Part shown: in pieces, positions 10,958 through 22,504 of the stretch
Numbering within the stretch: position 1 is the first letter of the stretch
Layout: each line of letters starts with the position of its first letter
Source of the DNA: Adiantum capillus-veneris
Taxonomy: Eukaryota > Streptophyta > Polypodiopsida > Polypodiales > Pteridaceae
Direction of reading: 5' to 3'
Length of the DNA stretch: 64,000 bases
Assembly: GCA_014529385.2 (NCBI GenBank)
Contig: CM043952.1
Span: forward strand, 70,997,299-71,061,298
The notes under the pieces: model-generated
Database searches by the model: none
Told to the model about the DNA's origin: nothing
What the model saw: only the letters and a program-made list of their open reading frames with translations
Position numbers and translations under genes: made by a program

Positions 10958-12857
10958 ATATCCCTCTCTCTACTTCTCATTATCAAAGCTTCATGGCTCA
11001 CTTTAGATAGCTACAACCACACATACTGCCTCACTTTTGGGAGCGGCATCCCACTAAAGATCTTCATCGTGTGGGGATCACTGTGAATGGCCTACCAAAG
11101 TATGACAGGGACACAATTGGTAAGGGGCACACCTTTTGCCTAACAATCATAGCTATCTCTACGAGACAAGGTCTTCTCATTCACAAGCTGCCATATTATT
11201 CATGAGAATAGCCCATGCTAACCAAGTTTCAGTTACAACTTGTCACAAACAACTTTAACACTCTCGCTATAATGTGTGATGACTGCTATCTCCGTTGTTA
11301 AAATCCGGATATATCGCTGTAAGCAATTCTTGTCTCTTAAAATTATGCAAATTTATTTATTTTGTTGTGCCTACAAACCATTGGCTTGATGGTGATGTAC
11401 CATTGATAAAATGTAATTTTTGAACTTTGCACCTTTGCAATACTCTTGTGTTGCACCACACAATACTGGAATCATTATTTATCTCGCTTCTTTGCTTGCG
11501 TATGAAATCTTTGATATTGTTTTTAATCCTTCTTTGTGCATGGCTAAAGTTATTATGGGGTAACTAATTCTATGCCATAATTTGATACCAACACCTTTCC
11601 ATCAGGAAACCTACATTTAGCGTATCCTACTAGGTAGTCTTAATCTGATCATGAGTTCAATTGGTCTTTATGGATTAGCTTCATGTTTTGATTACCAAGT
11701 ATAAGTATGTAGCTGCAAAGTTGTATTTAGGGATAGAAAATTCTCCAAATTAAGTACTTGGATTAGCTTTCTATTTGGAATTATTGATTGGCCTAGTACC
11801 ACTTTTACAGAAGACCGATATCCCTTGATCACCCCAACCTTACAAACCATTCTCCAAATTTATTTAACACCTTCGTTATCCATTCGTCTATACTCAAAGT
11901 TTCATTCTCTAATCTCTTTTATTGGCAAACAATCCTAACTTTGCATTAATTTTATCATTGAAGGCTTTCAGAATGTTAATATATATATTATATGGTTAAA
12001 TTATGGTTGAATTTAAAAAGAAATCATCTTTAGTGCTTGTCAAAAAACACTTTTGCAGATGAAGCTAACTACAATACTATCTCATCAGAGCACCTTCAAG
12101 TATGAAATTTCTTGATATATTTTAATAATATACATCCTATAAGATCATTGCAATTATCTCTCCTGAATAAGCTCTCTCTATGTATCTTTAGACCTAGATA
12201 CAATATTATACACCACCCAAGTGTTTATTCCGCCTCTCTTCGTATCTTAAGATCTCCAACTTTTCCCCTACTCTCTACACAACAATCCCTCAATTTAATA
12301 TAGATTTGATAAATTAATTGTTTTTTAATATTTTTTACGTGACTCTCTTTGCAGATATTCTCATATCCATGCAACTTTGTACAAGCAAGAGCACCATCAA
12401 ACACTTTTAGATCCCTTCACTTATTTTAATTGTGTTATAAATTGTAAATTCAATCTTCTCCAACTTTATGGCAATGTACTTATATTCATTGAAATCTACA
12501 CTGAGATAACTTGTCATACAAATACTTACATGAACTCAATTGATTTAGGATCGTTGTCAACATTTGGTACACACTTCAACACTCCAAACTACTCCAATTT
12601 GGTACCAGGTAAATATTTTGTATTTTTTAATGCCTTGTCTAGTCCATTGGTCACGTGCTTACAATGTATGAGTTGGTAGTGGAAATAACCCGCCTTAAAG
12701 ATAAGAAGCTGTAGATGCAATAAAGAGCCCATGATTCAGAGGGATCAAGCTCAGTTTGAATAACCCCATTGACTGCAACAACCACTCACATGACCGAACC
12801 ACAAAAGGCATCAGAAGAGCAGCAAGACCTATTGAACCGAATCACTACTCAAGCAGA
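10958..12857. other. AT-rich DNA, nothing recognised
   Basis: This is the right flank of copia-1 and was continuous with 5784 before insertion. The longest open frames are about 100 codons and low-complexity. I see no LTR boundary, primer site or protein motif. Confidence 0.45.
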
Positions 12858-13253
12858 AGTCTATTTGGGCATCTGGTGTAGCAAGGGCATGCACACAACT
12901 GCAACCAAGAGCAAGGGAGAGGACAACAAAGGCAAAACCAAGAATACCACTGCTACAATTGTGGAGAAGATGGCCATGGTATGCATTATTGTCCACACCC
13001 AAAGAGACAAAATTTCAACAGAGGAGCAAGACAAAACCAACTCTCACCACCACCACCAAGACCACCAAATAAGCACCACTCGTGAAAATTATACAACCAC
13101 TGGTTCAACCACATTCACCACCATCGCAACCTCTCATTCCACCCTTGCCCCCTCCACTGGATGGCAACCAGGCAGTGAGTGTTATCAGTCTTGAAGGTAA
13201 GGGCAAAGTAAAAGTGGAGGAACACGTTGGCGCAAGCAAAGTTGGTCCGTGCT
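12858..13253 (+). pseudogene. gag fragment of a Tat-like gypsy element
   Basis: The plus-strand frame through 12951 reads CYNCGEDGHGMHYC, a CX2CX4HX4C zinc knuckle close to the CWNCGESGHGMYNC knuckle of the Tat element at 58390. After a stop near 13085 the next frame gives a Pro-rich stretch and VSVISLEGKGKVKVEE, which resembles VHVVEVTNSREVD in the same position of that element. Upstream, RTTKGIRRAARP is not clearly related. This is a short, frameshifted remnant. It may belong with the pol remnant starting near 17031, separated from it by 3.8 kb of other DNA. Confidence 0.6.
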
Positions 13254-15172
13254 AGGAGGTGTCCAACACAATGCTGCATATACTAATAGGTGCATGGTAA
13301 AGTGGCAAGGCCGTTGTGAAGGCCCTGGGCAAGACAGTGGCAGTGGAAATGTATGCTTCGAGTGATTTTTAGGCCAAGGACTCCAAGGTGGGATAATTGG
13401 GACTACAGGTCCAAGGGTCCCAAATTCTATTCTAATGCCTGAGAATGTAATGTTTAAAGAGCTTTAGAAGCCTGTCTAGACGGCTCCTCGAGCAGAGCCC
13501 CGGTGTGGAAGATATTGAAGCCCAAAGTTTGAAGGTCTTACAGATGTCGGACGGACATGGTAGATGCTAACAGATGGCCATAGTTGATGTCAGCAAACGT
13601 ATGTGTAGAGCTCGACTTGTGGATCATGTGGGTCTTCTCAGATTGTCAATCGGAGCTCTAGAGGGAAAGTTATGGTCAGTTCAATATTTAACAAAGGCCA
13701 GTTATGGACCAAGTTACCCACATCGAAAAGTGTACGTGCTGAGAGGTTATGGGCCTTCACCAACTTTTGGAATGTCATGCACATGGTATGGAGCTAGTAG
13801 AAAGTGATGGCATGTCAAACCGAGTCCAGGTCAGCGAGCTATTGGAGTTTGTGCTAAGTGGCAGCAGTGTGATGTCATAAGTTTTTTCCTATTTTGGTCC
13901 CTCTGGTTCAAGGGCCCGAGAATCTCGGGAAGCAGCGAGGGCTTGTGCAAATTGAAGTCGGAGATAAAGACTTTTACCCGGATTTTGCGGCTTGTTGATC
14001 GCCAAACTGCAGGTGGACGAAGCAGAGGGAGAAAAAGGAATTCTTTTGAGATTTCAATGGAAGTTTAGGGTGCAGTGGAGTTCTTGGGGTTTGGTGATAG
14101 CAAGTGAGGCTCCCAGGTGGAATGGCTAACAAGTCCTATGTGAGAGCACCGATGGCGTGTGAAGCCCATGCTTGGAAACTCCTTGGTTGTAGCCTAAATT
14201 CAAAAGTAAAAGGGGGTTGGAGTTCGGGAAAAGAAAGGAAAAGATTGACAGTCAAGTGGGGATTGGAGAAAAGAAAAAAGTAAGTGTGAGCAGAAGAAGG
14301 GTTGGGTTGTTGCCATAAGGCCCATTTTTTGGGTTTTTAAAAGAAGCCTTAGAGGAGAGTTGTGCAAGGCATACTTTCAATGTTTTCAGTGAACCTTAAA
14401 TGTTCTTTTGGATTTACTATATTAAATGGGTCTTTTTTGCTTACTCAAAAAGCCCTTAAATAATAAGAAATTAAGGAGTGCATTCAGAGCAGCGTAATCC
14501 TTTGAATCCTCCAAATGTGAAGTATTGACTCAATGAAATTTCTTTTACCATTTTTATTTGTGAAAGAGTGCTTTCATTTAAGTGCCTCATGTAGATCTAG
14601 CTCACTAAATTATTTTATTCTTTTCTATTCTTTTAGACCTACCTTTTCTTATGCACTGAATCAAATGTTCTTTTGTTTTAGTTTATCAATGGGTCCTTTT
14701 ATTTTGTTGTTTTTATTTGATTTCCTTTTCATTCTATTTTGTTTTACAATGTCAATATGCACATTTCTTGTTGTTAAAGAGGGATCCTCCACAATATATA
14801 AGAAATTTGTGATTTATGTATATAACGGACAATATGATTTAAACACAACAAAAATGACATGTGATTATAAGCATTGATTTTAAGATACTCCCCATAAATC
14901 TCTCCCCTTCTTAACTTTAGCATCCTTCATGACTCTTTTCATCTTGTTATTTCACTTGTCATTTTACAACTTGATATGGCTTGACCTTTCTTGCATTCTA
15001 TTATTTTAGAATGCCAAAGTGAAGCTTCATCTTGTTTAGAAAAGAGTTGTGAAGCCATCTAGGGAAAGAAGGAAAAAACAAGAAAGGGAGCAACGACGGC
15101 GTTGTCGTTGCCCTTGGGAATAAAAGAAAAAGAGAGTTCATATGTGAAACAAGCTAAAGATTTACGGCGGCC

Positions 15173-15209
<37 letters not shown>

Positions 15210-17030
15210 TACCTCGACTCCAATGAAGTGAGAGAGTGGGGGGGAAGTCCCATATACACACATCAAATCCAAAACGTTCAAATGCCACATGGAGAACATT
15301 CAACAATTTAATTCAATGGTAAAGGAATTGCACCAAAAATCTTTGCTTTTGAACACATATTAGAAACAAACTTCTAATAGTTGAGATGCAATGAATATTC
15401 TTTGTGCATACGAAGGACATAAGTTCAGATCTCTTAAAGGAATGCATCCTTATAATTGAGCCATATACCTCCTAAAAGGTCTAGAAATTTTCAATCTTCT
15501 TTACCTCTCAAACATTGGTTCTCTATTGATCGAATTCTTGTATAAATATAGCAATAAAACAAATTACAGAATAAAATGACGCATGCTATTAAATGAAAGA
15601 AATCTATAATATCTTTAGGATAAAAATGAATATTGAAAATGTCTAAACCTAATCCCTAATAATAATACATCCACTAAAGTAACAAGGTGACATTTATCTA
15701 TCAAAACAAAAGCTTGAAAAAAATTCTTAGTTGTGAAAAAACTCTAAAGCTAGTCCCTAATAATAATACATGCACTAAAGTAATAAAGTGACATTTGCGT
15801 ATCAAAATCAAAAGCTGAAAAAAATTCTTAGTGGTGAAAAAATTCTTTTATTTAAGGCAATTTATAATTTTTTAGTTAGAAATTGTCTATAAATGAAAAG
15901 AAAATTTACAATAAAAAGTATGTTTTAAATCAAAAAGTTGACAAGAAAGCCATTAGATTCTTAAATGAAGAGACCCATTTATAAACTAAACAAAGATTAA
16001 AAAAGAAAAGTCAAGGGAGCATTAAATAAAGGGACCAAATTACAATGATGAAAAGAGACACTTACACTACAAAAGAAAAATATAACCTTTATAAAATTTA
16101 TAAACTAAACAAAGATTTTTTTTTAAAATTCAAATGAGCAGTAAATAAAGGGACCAAATTACAATGATGGAAAGATCCATTTACATTATAAAAAGAAAAT
16201 ATACCCTTTATAAACCAAAGAAGTCAATTGAGCATTAAAAGAAAAGACCAAGTTACAATGATGGAAATACCCATATACATTATAAAACAAGCTCACTTAA
16301 CATGTGTCACCAATCTGTGATTATTAATCAACGATCTAGAAAGTGCACCAATTCTCCACTCACTCTCCTATGGCTTTCTGAAGGCCAAAAAGGGAGAGAG
16401 AGGGGTGGCGATTCAAAAATTTCTAATAGAGATGCAAGGAAAGGTTCTTTTTTTTTGGAAAAACAAGGGGAGCTTCTAGATCCTAGAGAAGGAAAGAGAG
16501 CTTGGTTGTGTGTATCTCACGACGAAGGCATGAGAAGGAAAGCTCCATCATTGAGACGGCACCAAAGACGATTGCCGAGGTCCATTTTTTTTGTGCCCGT
16601 CAAGGTCGTGCTGACGAGGCCGTTTTTACTTGGCTATCTTTAATACAATGAAGCAATCATTTGCATATTTTGATGTCATATCCCCTTCCCACCCCTCTTT
16701 TCTACTGCTCTTGTGCTTGTGTCCGCGGTGTCGGGTGTGTGTGTAGGCAAATGTGTCCCCATCGAACCGGCAGTGTCTTGTGGCAAAGAGAGAGAAAGAG
16801 GATCTCGGTGTGTGTGGGAAGTTGTGGGTTGTGGCGTGCGGTGTATGTGTGCCAAATTATGATATGATATAATGTGGCTGAGTTGAGAAGTGTGCATGTA
16901 GTGGTTTGCAAGCAGGAAAAAGGATTTTGAAGGTGAATCCCAGTGGATTGGGGAGCTTTGTTTACCCTGAGCTGTAGAGAGGCAAATTATTTGCGTTCCA
17001 GGTGTGTACCCCTTCCCACTTTTCAACGTC
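13254..17030. other. unrecognised DNA between gag and pol remnants
   Basis: No protein family, LTR pair or primer site was recognised. It contains a GA microsatellite (about 15178-15204), AT-rich tandem repeats (15640-16290) and open frames of at most 145 codons. It may be a decayed insertion that split the Tat-like element, but no target duplication was found at its edges. Confidence 0.4.
15640..16290. repeat. degenerate AT-rich tandem repeats
   Basis: There are two arrays. In the first, a unit of about 100 bp starting CTAATCCCTAATAATAATAC (near 15650) is repeated near 15752. In the second, a unit of about 110 bp containing ACCAAATTACAATGATG occurs near 16030, 16150 and, as ACCAAGTTACAATGATGG, near 16248. 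The copies differ by several substitutions and small indels. Confidence 0.75.
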
Positions 17031-19416
17031 AAAGAAGTGGCAAGAGGTAAAACCAAAGTAGAAGAGGTGGATTCCATGGGAGTAAAGCGTGCTAGCATGG
17101 TGAAACTTCCCAAAAGGAAGAAAATATGAAAACCAAGGGAGAATCTAGCAAAAATCCGTTCAAGTCATAACGTAAAATTGACATTGTAAATTTTTCTTTG
17201 GGTGAATATTCTAAATCATATGATTTTCTTCAAGATGTTTTTGTAAAGGGCCCAAAGATCACCTGGTCCTAGTTGCTTCACCTTGCACTTAGGCTGAGGA
17301 GACAATGGACAAAGATGGTTACCACGAGATGATCGAAGCCAAAGATTGCTGGGGCTATCTTTGGGAGGAATCTAGATGACATACTATCGGTGATAGATGC
17401 TCACATCAAAGGGTAGAACATCTCCAATACATACATCAATGGTGGCGCACAAACATGTGTCATGAGTGAGAAAATGATGCATCATTTGGGCTTAGATGTG
17501 AGTAGGCCGGCACCATGCGAAGCCAAGATGAAAAATAATGTCAAAGTTTGATGTGTTGGCATTGTAAATGCACTTAGGGTAAAGGCATTCAACATCAAAG
17601 TGGATGTAGACATCTTTGTTATGCCACACAAGGGGGAGGGCTATCCTATCATTCTAGGGAGGCCTTGGCTTATGGCTATGGAAGCTAAGCAGGATTGGGG
17701 CACCAAGATAATCCAAATGAAGGATGCCAAAGGGAAGCCAATACTCTATTACATGAAGACAAGTCGATAGTGCGACATGGATCTAAAAACCTCTAAAGAT
17801 GAGTTTTCTAGTAGCGACTCTTCAACCACTTCAGAGGAGGAGTCAATAGTGAATGACAATAGAATTGAGGTGATGGGGTTCATTCTCAAGGACCCTAAGA
17901 AGATGGATCAACTTGATGCATCGTCATCAAACCAAGGAGAGCCACCAGGTATACAATCTTTGGTAGAAGCAAGTAAGCTACATTAGATGCTCTCTAATGA
18001 TTTGTGTGACACAGAGTGTGAATACTATATTGTGATGCTAAGTAATTTTACCACATTTTTCATTGATGAATATGATAAAATCATTGGAATCACCGTAGTT
18101 CAACATCACATTAATCTCAAGGAGGGAAGTAAACTTGTAGTGCAAAAACTCAGGTGGCTGGGAGTAATTCAACAAGAGGCTTTGCTCAAGGAGGTAAGGA
18201 AACTATTAGAAGCAAGTTTCATCTACTGTGTTGAAGACTTAGAGCGGGTTTCTCCAGTGGTAGTCAAAGAATGGTATTTGGAGGGTTTGTGTTGATTACA
18301 AGCCTCTTAATGCAACCACAAAGAGGGACCATTTTCCTCTCCCTTTCCAAGATGAAATTCTTAATGAGGTAGCAGGATGTGAGCGCTACACAGTATGTGA
18401 TGGCTACTTAGGCTACTTCTTAGCACCATTGAAGAGGATCAAAAGAAGACAAACTTCATCACACCATTGGGATGTTTTGATTACAAAGTTATGCCTTTGG
18501 TCTCACCAATTCTCCAACCACTTTTCAATGCTATGTGATATTTGTTTTTTAGCCATTCTTTGGAAAATCAATTCGCGTTATTATTGATGACTTTTCTATC
18601 TATAGCAATTTATCCCTTCATTTGGAGAAAGTCTATGAAGTTCTAGCTAGGAAACAGGCTTTGGGTGGCCAACTCAACATGGATAAATGCCACATTGGTA
18701 AAAGCAAGATTACTCTTCTTGGCCATGTAATCTTTGCCAAGGGCATTGAAGCTAACCCAAGCGAAGTTCAAGCCTTGGTGTCTTTGCCCTCTCCTACCAC
18801 AACAAAGAAGTTGGTATCTTTTCTTCAAAAGGTGAGGTATTTGAGCAGGCCCATTCACTTGCTCTCTCAAGTGGTTCTCCCTTTATACCAAGTTACCCAT
18901 CAAGAGATCTTCACTTGGAGTGAACAAAATGAGCAACATTTCAATGAGGTAAAAAAAATTCTAGCCTCAATCCCCACCATTTCACCTCTAAAGTGGGACA
19001 AGCCATTTTATGTAAACCCTAGTGTGGGCAATGACACACTTGGGACTGTATTGATGTAAAAGGATGCTCAAACTTATTTCATGCATCCTATCTACTTCTC
19101 TAGTCGCATGATGACTCCATCAAAGAAGGGATACACAACACTGGAGCACATGTGCTTGCATTAATGTTTGCTACTATCAAGTTTCGCTCTTATTTATTGT
19201 CTAGACCATTCATAATTTTAACCATGGAAGAAGTGTTTCCTTATGTAATGCAGCACAAGGATGTTTCTTCTAGGATTTCCAAATGGCTCACAAGGTTGTA
19301 AGAGTTTGACTACACAATGCAAGTAGAGAGCTCCACAAAAGTCAGTCTGGGACACATTCTCACTCATCGCCTCTATGAAAAGAATCTAAAGATAAAGATA
19401 AATGATAAAGAAGTAG
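17031..19416 (+). pseudogene. Tat-like gypsy pol remnant (protease and RT)
   Basis: Several frames together follow the polyprotein at 58700-60960. A gag tail (KIDIVNFSLGEYSKSYDFLQ) is followed by protease (YINGGAQTCVMSEKMMHHLG, about 17430-17500, then GYPIILGRPWLMAMEAKQDW). An acidic linker follows, then RT (LLKEVRKLLEASFIY, a damaged CVDYKPLN stretch, RVIIDDFSIYS near 18580, LNMDKCHIGKSKITLLGHV). RNase H begins near 18960. The protease shows Asn where the catalytic Asp is expected, as in the 58-kb element. At least six stops or frameshifts are present. The remnant ends exactly where the LTR at 19417 begins, so the 15-kb gypsy inserted into it. Confidence 0.85.
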
Positions 19417-20373
19417 TGTTGACTGCTGGGTCAACAACACAACATAACTCAAGTTTCGTACCAAAGTCTTGTCTTTTGCGAGTTATGAAATGTTGCGGAT
19501 TATGGCTATAAACATCATTTGTAATGAGTAGTTACTCTAGTTTCAAAAGCCGAGGTGCAATGGCACTTCCAGATTGTAAATACAAATCCATTTGACCCTT
19601 TCAGCCCCATTTTTGGTTAAATCTAAGATAGCCTTAGTATATAAGGTACCTAGGTCATTTTGTAAAGGGAGACTTTAATCATAATTAAAACTTTAGCACT
19701 GCCGTCTACAGTGTGTGAGAGAGAAAGAGAGTGAGCGTGAGCTTTATCCTCTCGCTACGCCCGGCTCGCTCAACACATTGGAGATCCGACTGCACCATTG
19801 CTGTAGGCTCGAGGAGAGCTACGTGACAACGCCAAGCATTCCACGCGAGACGAAGCGCACACGGCGACGCATCTACGAGCTATTTGTGGCCGTAAGTGTA
19901 CCAAATGATGTCTGTTTTCTGCGTGCTAGTAGTCTATAGAATTGTGGAGACATAAGTTGCGCATAGGTACTCATATATTTCAGTTTCGGGCACTTTCAAA
20001 ATTCTGCTCTGTCTTCCTACGCGTTTTCTGCAGATGGGTTTAGAGTGAGGGTTTTGAGTGTAGAAGCATAGGGACAGGTGTATCCTAGTGAGGGGATGGT
20101 GTTCCTTAAGTTTCGTACGAATCTGGCATGATTAGGTGAGTTACCTTCCGTATGTGTGTATGTGGCTAGGTGGTGTAGTTGAGAGCAGTGAGGTTCTTGA
20201 TTGTGGTATAGTTGGCCTTCCAGAGTGTTGTATGTGTAGGATGGTCTTAGCCTGACAAGCTAAAGAGATTTCGTCTGTGTGCCTATCGTGTCATCTGTGT
20301 CCTCGATTGACATTATGTTGATCTAGGTAGTGTTTGCATGCACTTCATGGGTGTGTGAGTCACTCCTCCAACA
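19417..20373 (+). repeat. 5' LTR of the 15-kb gypsy element
   Basis: 957 bp from TGTTGAC to CCAACA. The first 20 bp form a hairpin: TGTTGAC, loop TGCTGG, GTCAACA. A TATATAAGG box lies at 19638-19646. The U5 part holds TCCTACGCG near 20014, which matches one half of the leader palindrome. The partner is 33792-34538. Confidence 0.92.
19638..19646 (+). promoter_or_regulatory. TATA box in 5' LTR
   Basis: TATATAAGG lies in the LTR, with a duplicate at the same place in the 3' LTR (near 34012). This is the probable promoter for genomic RNA of the 15-kb element. Confidence 0.6.
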
Positions 20374-20374
20374 T

Positions 20375-20392
20375 TGGCGCCGTTGCCGGGGA
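20375..20392 (+). other. primer-binding site, TGGCGCC class
   Basis: TGGCGCCGTTGCCGGGGA starts one base after the LTR. This sequence is common in plant gypsy elements and is usually assigned to tRNA-Asp. A variant, TGGCGCCGCTGCCAGGGA, follows the LTR at 51381. Confidence 0.88.
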
Positions 20393-22238
20393 CACAAGGA
20401 CCTAAGTAGGTTTCCTACTAACACTTGTGTGATGGTTGCTTGATTTAGTTTCGGCTAAAGAAAGCATTTTTCTTAAGTGGATTCGGAAGAGGATATTCCG
20501 CGATCAAGTGGATAGCCAGGAAACGTGTGTCTTGCCAAGGGTCTGCGACTAGATAGGTTTAGTCAGGATCTGTGGATTAGAGTAGTTGTTGGTGGTCGAG
20601 TGATTTGTGAGGTGATAAAAGTGTTTACTAGTCCGTGTGTGGCAGTGAAACGTTTTTCTACTCATAGATACAAAACCCCATATGATTTGTAGGAGTAGCT
20701 TTAGGTAAGTGATCCGATTCTGATCTAGAGCTATTCATCACTGAATTATTTACTAAAGTGCTTCATTGCATTTGAAATCACGAAAAAGTGTGCTTTTGAG
20801 GGTAAAAATGCATTAAACAAGCTTTTGTGGATATTTTTGTATGACTGACCGATGCTGTGCATATAAAAGAGCATTTGCAAGGGTTCTGTGAAGAAAACCT
20901 GCAATTTTGTAAACATAGACATCCTACGCGTAGGATGTGTCAAGGGGGTTCTGGAGACCAAATTTGAAAATTCTGACTGCACCAGTGGGTTCAGAGGGTA
21001 GGTTTTACCCTAGTAACATATTGACTTGAGTGTTTTTTCCTATTTTTGTTGACCAAAAGCCAAAAGGCAGAGTCAGAAAACGTAAAATTTCAGAAAAGGC
21101 TTAAATTGAGTGATTTTTGCATGTTTTTGCAATTGTGAAGCATACTTGCACTTGCTGAGAGCATAAGGAAGCATCAGGGACACTTCAGTCTGAAAAAATA
21201 AGCAGTAGACATCCTACGCGTAGGGTGTCTACAGGGTGATCTGGGCATTTTTTTTTTGAAAATCTGAGGTTACCAGTGTGTTTAGAAGGTAGGTTTTACC
21301 CTATTTTCACCTGGAAAGTGACCAAATCTTGACAGGATAAGACCAAAAGACGAAAATTGCCAGACATCCTACCCAAATTGTGTCGAAGGCCTAATTTTGA
21401 GACCAAACCATAGGATGACTCCATAGGCATGTTCTAAATATTGTATTGAGTGCATGTGATAAATTTTATCTCATTTGGGTCAGTGAAAGTGAAGATTGAA
21501 CAGACTTTAGCATTTTTTACTGAAAAAGGCAAGAATAGCTAGTTTTGGGGTCCTTTGACATCCAAACCCAAATCTAAGCATACCAGTGGGTTGCTGAAGA
21601 CTAAGGGAATCTTTGGTCTAAGTTTGGGTTCATTCTGGGCAAAAAGACATCCTACGCGTAGTATGTCTACTGCATGATTTGAAACCAAAATTCTACTGTG
21701 ACCATACCATGCTATCATATAGCCTTAGATAAGCCTCCTAGGAAAATTTGGTCCAATTTGGAGTTGATTTGACTTAGGAATTCATCAGAACAGACATCAG
21801 GCTTTTGGAACAAATTCTTGACCATTTGACCAACCTATAGGTGTCAGAATCAAAAAGTAAAAATAGCTGTGAGCTTAGCACATTAAGGGAAAGCTACAGT
21901 GCAAGTTTGAGCTGAAACAGAGCAAAAAGACATCCTACACGTAGGATGTCTCCAGGGTCATAAAGTGGTCAAAATTCTACTTTGGCCATATAGGTAGGTT
22001 CTAAGTGTCTCAAGGATTCCAGAACTTTTTTTCAAAAGTGAATTTGGACCTTGTTTGGCCTATTTTCCAAGCAAAGACAAGAATTGTAAGACATCCTACT
22101 CTTGGAGTGCACTAGAAGCTTATGCAGCCCAAATCTTGACCTATTGACATCCAAATTCAATTTTGAGCATACCATTGGGCTGCTGAGCACTAGGAGAATC
22201 TTGGGATCAAGTTTGGACAAAATCTGAGCAGTTAGACA

Positions 22239-22429
22239 TGAAGGGGATCGGGGAGCACCACAGACGGAGAGTGAGAGAGAGAGAAGGAGACACACATACG
22301 ATGTGGGTGGGGAGACTGTGAAGTGGCAGCTCCCCCTATACAATATACTCACTATAAGTATAGGGGAACAGTGGGCGGGTGCCCATGACCTGGGCGACCG
22401 GTCAAGGCACATAGGCCTTAACCCCAACA
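22239..22429 (-). repeat. 3' LTR of nested copia derivative
   Basis: 191 bp, TGAAGGGGAT to CCCCAACA on the plus strand, with a perfect duplication AGACA outside. Confidence 0.92.
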
Positions 22430-22504
22430 ACGTCCCACTTAAAGGCCAATGTGCCTTTAAGCAAGATCTACTAGTGTACAACTAATAGAAGGTGAGATAT
22501 TCTC

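Noticed and set aside
12769..13194. 141-residue Thr/His-rich ORF as a gene
   Set aside because: A different frame of the same DNA encodes a gag zinc knuckle, so this is a shadow.
16661..17113. ORFs of 68 to 145 residues near 16.7-17.1 kb as genes
   Set aside because: Low-complexity Thr/His or Cys/Arg content with overlapping frames on both strands and no recognisable motif.
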